From: Malachius bipustulatus
Lineage: Eukaryota; Arthropoda; Insecta; Coleoptera; Melyridae
NCBI GenBank assembly: GCA_910589415.1
Contig: OU342639.1
Span: 14,392,268 to 14,456,267 of the forward strand
Direction of reading: 5' to 3'
DNA: 64,000 nt
This document shows, one piece after another, positions 59,546 to 64,000 of the stretch (its first letter is position 1; every line of letters starts with the position of its first letter). The notes under the pieces are model-generated. The model was not told where the DNA came from and did not search any database. It saw only the letters and a list, made by a program, of their open reading frames with translations. The translations under genes were made by a program, and so were the position numbers.

Positions 59546-60256
59546 GCTTCCCTGTCAACGTGTGATTTGGCGATCTCATGCGGGTGTCTGCCATGCAGCT
59601 CTTTCCTATTATTATTATTTTTAATATTATTAATGTACGTGGTGTTCTTTTCTCCATCCTGTCATGTATCCGTCTTTCACATTTTTTTGATTGAATCGGC
59701 AACACCTTCTTCTTCCATACATTTGACGCTACCCCACGACAAACTCACTCATCACTATAAACTCTCATCACCGCACTCACTAGTGTATATCATTTGAAAA
59801 CCAGTGATTTGTGAGTCGTAGAGATCATTTTGTATTTTTATAAATTTAAAACAAATTTATTTTGAGGATTAAAAAATCACAAATTAAATTTTGACGGAGT
59901 CTATTTTATTTCCCAAAAAACATAACTCCTGGACTACAACTTGCCTCTGTCTAAAGAACAATATAGATCTTGTTAGGCAATAGCTTCAGCATTTTCTGTT
60001 TCTCCATTGACCTCAGATCATGGACGGCACGGTCAACCTTATCGAGATCTGCTATATTCAGAGCTAAATGAACTGAACAAAAAGACAATAGTAGATATAT
60101 TAGCGACAACAACAGTTGTAAGTGTTTTAACTAATGACGTGGCTAAATAGTATATTGTGAAACAAGTGCGGAAAAGAGAAAATTTCTCACGAGTATGAAA
60201 TTTCTTTTCCGCACGTGCTTCACACAGTACTTTTCCTACGACCACAATTTAATAGA
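59546..60256. other. No gene seen; contains an inverted repeat near 60,150-60,225
   Basis: GTGCGGAAAAGAGAAAATTTCTC and its near complement face each other across a few bases at about 60,164-60,216, so a hairpin is possible. No gene was recognised. Confidence 0.5.
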
Positions 60257-60466
60257 TTAATTATTTAACAAATTTAACACATAAATTATTTTTTCTGACA
60301 ATGCTCTGCTTTTATGACCTTTTCTCCAATTTATGAAATGTTTATAAGCAGATTCGTATTTTTCTCTCGAAACTGCAGGTAGCAAATTCAAGGAACACAA
60401 ACCTGCTTGTTTTCTGACTTCAGGTGATGTATTTTCTGCTTCAGATTCAGAGGAATTACAATCCAT
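60257..60466 (-). CDS. Small frame resembling a Crypton-type recombinase N-terminal segment (possible exon)
   Basis: The 69-codon minus frame starts MDCNSSESEAENTSPEV and contains LLPAVSREKYESAYKHFINW and KGHKSRALSEK. The pattern 'SREKYExAYxxFxxW' followed by a S/T-E segment is like the N-terminal, SAM-like part of Crypton tyrosine recombinases and the insect genes derived from them. The frame ends soon after in AT-rich sequence, and a GT follows SEKIIY, so it could be a first exon. No catalytic part is seen in the window. A chance match or a dead fragment remains possible. Confidence 0.35.
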   Translation of the reverse strand: MDCNSSESEAENTSPEVRKQAGLCSLNLLPAVSREKYESAYKHFINWRKGHKSRALSEKIIYVLNLLNN

Positions 60467-61240
60467 TATAATGATAGGTACCTAACTAAAGATTATTTTT
60501 TCAGACTAGGTACCTAGGTAGGTATTATTTTCAATTCTTCCAATGACTTTTTAACATTACTATTATATACTGTTAAATCATTGAATTCTACCGACAATAT
60601 TATTATTTATTATTAGACTCCGTATAAACTAAAAATAAGTGACGTGAGCGTGGAGACGTGGTAGATAATAACAATGATTTAAGAGAGGTTAGTATATCAT
60701 TGATATGCAACTTCTACACAACGCAGGCGCTGTGCGTCGTCGATTGAAGTTAGTAGAGGACTGTGGTAGAGGTGTGCGAGTTATTTTCACGATCACGTTC
60801 GTAAATTTGATTTGGTTGTTATTAGCGATCAACTCGTAAATTTTAATAATTACTGCCACAAGAGAATAATGAGTATATTTTATAGTCTTGTCGGGTTCTA
60901 TGTTATCCCATTTGTGTTTATTTTATTACCTTGAAGCTTTAAATGAATAGTTATTCCATTAACAATAAGTAACAGTTGAGTTCTCAGTTACCGCCCATCA
61001 CTATTGTTTACATTAAAACTGTACGGAAACGATTTTTGGCTATGCGTTATGTCACTTTGTCTCACAGTTTTGGATACGTGAGAAATCTGATAGTTTGCGC
61101 ACAAAAAACGATGCGCAAAATAGTGTTTTGTATAGTGGTCGTAGGAAAAAGTTTTTTTTATAACTTTTAATAACTTAAAACAGCCAGGAATCAACTATGA
61201 TTTAAATTTTTAATAACTGTTCGGTAACCCTAAAAATCAA
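60467..61240. other. No gene seen
   Basis: AT-rich DNA. The frames at 60,976-61,194 overlap on opposite strands and are not supported. Confidence 0.5.
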
Positions 61241-62038
61241 GTGAATGATCTGACAGCTGGTCCCAATTGTATCCGAAGCGATTTGCATAGAAATAAGTGC
61301 AAATGTGGTAAATATTTCCAAAAAAATATCTTCCTGAAGAATGAAGTAGGCTTACTACAACCATTCAACGAGCATTCGGAAATGAGAGTAAAAGATTTAG
61401 ATTGTATTATTAAACTGATTCGCTTGGATAAAAGCAGTATTCACGTTAATTTAAACCTACCAACGAATGATAAAACTTTGCAAGAAAAAAATTAGAACTC
61501 CCTGCTCAAAGATAAACCGATACTGTTTACTGACGCTATCGTCACAGATGTTAATTCACCTATCATTAGTAATAATCAGTCAGCTATTCCCGTAAACAAA
61601 CAGGACACTGATGAAAAAGATGGAAGAACTAGATTTGTTACTGCGAAAAACAACAAAAGACGACTCCGACCGAAAGTTATAAAAGCAAAAAGAGACCTAA
61701 AAGGACACGTATCAACATTACAAGCCGTTGAACGTAAAGCATGGGTTTTTATTACAAGATTACACCCGGATAACACAACTGATCAAATAAAAGCGGTTAT
61801 TCATATCGTGTGCAAGCAATGTGAAATCGAGAAATTATCATTGAAAAACAGGGACCGTGTCGGCTCATTAGGGATCAGAGTGCCTTTTGAAAGTAAAGAT
61901 GCCGTAACGAATGATACAGCATGGCCCTCAGGCATTAATTGGCAGATACTTCTTCCCAAAGATCTCGAAAAGCCTCGAGTACCCAAAGGAACTAAATCGA
62001 GGCCAAACTCAAACAAGGACGACAACGACACCAAGTAG
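61241..62038 (+). pseudogene. LINE ORF1 of CR1/jockey-like type, frameshifted
   Basis: An early stop at about 61,493 and later frame changes interrupt a protein that reads, near its end, VERKAWVFITRLHPDNTTDQ and then EIEKLSLKNRD, GSLGIRVPF and NDTAWPSGINWQILLP. This matches the C-terminal domain of ORF1 proteins in CR1/jockey-like LINEs ('(K/R)xWxFVxRLxPxTT...SFxxGVP...WPxGVxVR'), which assist the RNA template. A stop precedes the endonuclease fragment by about 130 bp, as expected for an ORF1-ORF2 junction. Confidence 0.65.
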
Positions 62039-62169
62039 TTAATTTTCATATACCTAATTACAATTTTTTAGGTCAAACTGTGATGCATATAACTTCTGCA
62101 GAATGTAAATTAACATACAGAGAAACAAATATAAGACACTTGCATTATAAACTTTTCTGAGCAAAGAAA

Positions 62170-62625
62170 ACGTATATATCTGTGCGATCACCGAACATTA
62201 GGAGGAAAAGTCATTGGAATCACTCCGTAAGGGCAAATACAAGGTAGTTAGTGCCTTTAGAAGATCAAATTTAGCAGGAGGAGGAACCTGTATTGTGTCC
62301 CGTTCTGATTTTGATATGACGGTGATTGAGTCCGCAGATCTTATTCTAGAAAAAGTACTGAAAATAAGCTGTGCCAAAATTGTATGTAATGTAGGGCATA
62401 ATTTGGTAGTATGTGCAGTCTATAGTTTCCCGAGTGCAGCTTTCAAGGAGTTCCTCACCCACTTGCAAGAGGCTGTGAGCGTGATTTTGTAGACAATTCC
62501 GGGGATCTATAGGTTTGTGCTGAGTGGTGACATGGAAAACATATATGAACAACTAAATGAGGGGAAACTAATTATAACTCCTAATTATAACCTTTTGATT
62601 TTCGTAAAGCCTTTGACTCAATAGA
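62170..62625 (+). pseudogene. LINE endonuclease N-terminus with a stray RT scrap
   Basis: The frame 62,214-62,492 encodes LRKGKYKVVSAFRRSNLAGG and VVCAVYSFPSAAFKEFLTHL, the start of an APE-type endonuclease (the E-H-W motif region is just upstream and damaged). A GDME motif near 62,527 stands where GDFN is expected. A short DFRKAFDSI motif at about 62,597-62,625 is an RT domain scrap joined on directly, so the middle of ORF2 has been deleted. Confidence 0.6.
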
Positions 62626-62639
62626 TTAGTTTTCCGGAG

Positions 62640-62975
62640 TTAAAAAGAATGAAATCCGGGTACACATTCATGCCATATCCACGATATGGCGTTAACTTCG
62701 GAATTGGCGTTGCTGTCAGAAGTGACCTCTCCTGCCAAAGTGAGGAAGACTTTGAGATGACACCAAGCAATAAGTAGTATCGATAACTTTTTTAGGCCCT
62801 CACAAAGACTGTTGATTTCATACAGATAAATTACCCCAAAGCCGAGATAGCCATCTTGGGAGATTTTAATGTACATAACATCAACTGGCTTGAATACTCA
62901 AACTTCAGCAATGAAGACCGCCTTAAAACGGAATCGTTTACGATTACACCTCATGGCCAAAATAACGTGCAGTAA
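62640..62975 (+). pseudogene. Second LINE endonuclease fragment
   Basis: Frames give GVNFGIGVAVRSDLSCQ (62,690-62,740) and, after stops, NYPKAEIAILGDFNVHNINW (62,826-62,886) with LEYSNFSNEDRL. GDFN with the following N and W is the catalytic loop of LINE APE-type endonucleases. It belongs to a different LINE from the preceding fragment. Confidence 0.65.
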
Positions 62976-64000
62976 CTGACATTACTAACAAAGCGATGCG
63001 CATCGCCGTCTTTCTATTTTCGAAGCAAAAATGGTGGCTGAACAATGACAAACAAACACAATAATCAGCTAAGATTGCCATTTTTTGATTTCATTCAATG
63101 GTCTGTAACACAACTGCAAAAATTACATGTCAGAAGCAGATGTATAATTGTTCAAAACCAGAAAATACAGACCTTTATATTTATACAGCCAGGAGATGTC
63201 CTTTGTAGTTGTTGATTTTAAATTTTGACAACCTCACTTAAGCGCGAGTTCTTTCATTTACCAACCAGCTCCAATTTTGCAAATATTGTATGTTGTTGAT
63301 TTGAATGATTTGATTGTAGTTCAATGTATTGGTTTCAAAAAAACTATTTTTTGGTAATTGTATAGATCCCTGAAGAAGAGAGTGACAGCTCTCGAAAGCT
63401 CGGATAATTTTAATAAATAGTACACTGTTTTGAAGCCCGAATTTATCATTGATAACGTCCCCAAGAAACAGCTATTTCTAATATATATATATTTATATAC
63501 AGGCTGTCCATTCGAAGCGGTCTATGTAGACCAAGGATTGGCGTCTCAACAATTAATTGTAACAATTCAATCGTTTACACAATCCATTTTCATGTAAAGA
63601 ACGTAAAGAAAGTAAACAATGTAAACAATTAATTTAACTATGCAATAAGATAATGAAATCTTAGATTAAAAAATTTATTATCACGTAGGTACTTACTTAT
63701 TACTGATCGTCCTCGTCCACTCATTTTTTGAATAAAGTAATTCATAGATTAAATAATAAAACGATTTACTGGTTTATATGTTTATAATAATAATAGTTGG
63801 GTCTTCAGAGACTACTTTTTCTTCTTCTTAGGTACAAGAGACGTGAAAGTGTAGTGTATCTGATACCTACTTATAAAACTAAACGAAACTATCTTCTTAA
63901 TCTTGTGCTCAAACCTCAATAAACATAAGTTGTGTAAATTAGGCATGTGAAACTTTTCACAACAATGACGTCACTGATAGCAGTGACAGCGACAGCTGAC
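62976..64000. other. No gene seen; hammerhead-like motif at 63,370 and (TA)n at 63,480
   Basis: AT-rich sequence. It contains a hammerhead-like core (listed separately), a TA run at about 63,480-63,500 and a TACAGGCTGTCCATTC motif right after it. Confidence 0.5.
63370..63400 (+). ncRNA. Hammerhead-like ribozyme core
   Basis: CTGAAGA at 63,370-63,376, then AGAGAG pairing with CTCTC across a short loop, then GAAA at 63,394-63,397. This follows the CUGANGA-stem II-GAAA plan with intact core motifs. Hammerheads of this form occur at the ends of Penelope-like elements and other retroelements. Stems I and III and the cleavage site were not found by eye, so activity is unproven. Confidence 0.4.

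Overview
The window is AT-rich animal DNA with no bacterial-type operons. It is packed with decayed retrotransposons of arthropod type: several LINE lineages with RNase H tails, a Ty3/gypsy remnant, a Penelope-like remnant, fold-back MITEs and scattered copies of an ACACCCTGTAT-type motif. A kinase retrocopy carries the PFTAIRE signature and resembles insect Eip63E/CDK14. An insect is the best guess; the species cannot be read from the sequence. No intact ordinary host gene was found.

The main object is one very large DNA transposon at 12,150-39,745 (27,596 bp). Its ends are inverted repeats, each with a 133-bp unique tip starting ATGTCCCTGAAG. The tips differ from each other at two positions. 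The 8-bp direct repeat TTATAAGC lies immediately outside both ends. Behind each tip is an array of about 53-54 tandem 179-bp units, and the two arrays are in opposite orientation. Together they fill about 19.2 kb, or 70% of the element. The single-copy core (21,786-29,895) holds one intact 1,268-codon ORF (25,729-29,535). It combines an RNase H-fold DDE-type transposase-like region, a Ulp1/SENP-like cysteine protease with its H-D-Q-C residues in place, and a PHD-like zinc finger. The core has also taken up several smaller palindromic insertions. The tips and variant order match between arms and the ORF is open, so the element looks young and possibly autonomous. The low-copy core beside two satellite arms also suggests how a transposon could seed satellite DNA.

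Left flank (1-12,141): a broken LINE reverse transcriptase (about 2.2-2.7 kb, minus strand), a LINE RNase H tail (3.0-3.7 kb, plus), another LINE 3' end with a (TACAAA)n tail (6.43-7.83 kb, minus), and an unrelated RT fragment (8.05-8.41 kb, minus). These are followed by an intronless CDK14/Eip63E kinase retrocopy (8.4-9.36 kb), split by a 303-bp palindromic MITE with an AATT target duplication. The retrocopy is joined directly, in the same orientation, to a gypsy integrase C-terminus and 3' LTR.

Right flank (39,754-64,000): LINE tails and RT fragments in minus orientation (41.5-43.7 kb), a Penelope-like GIY-YIG endonuclease between LTR-like repeats (43.9-44.5 kb), a LINE ORF1 with PHD finger and zinc knuckles enclosed by a 17-bp inverted repeat (46.0-47.8 kb), a LINE 3' end (48.9-49.9 kb, minus), a probable solo LTR (50.6-51.0 kb), a 200-bp palindrome (54.2 kb), an I/R1-like LINE (57.2-59.5 kb, plus), a small possible Crypton-type exon (60.26-60.47 kb, minus), and ORF1 plus endonuclease fragments of further LINEs (61.2-63.0 kb). 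The rest is AT-rich DNA in which no gene was recognised.
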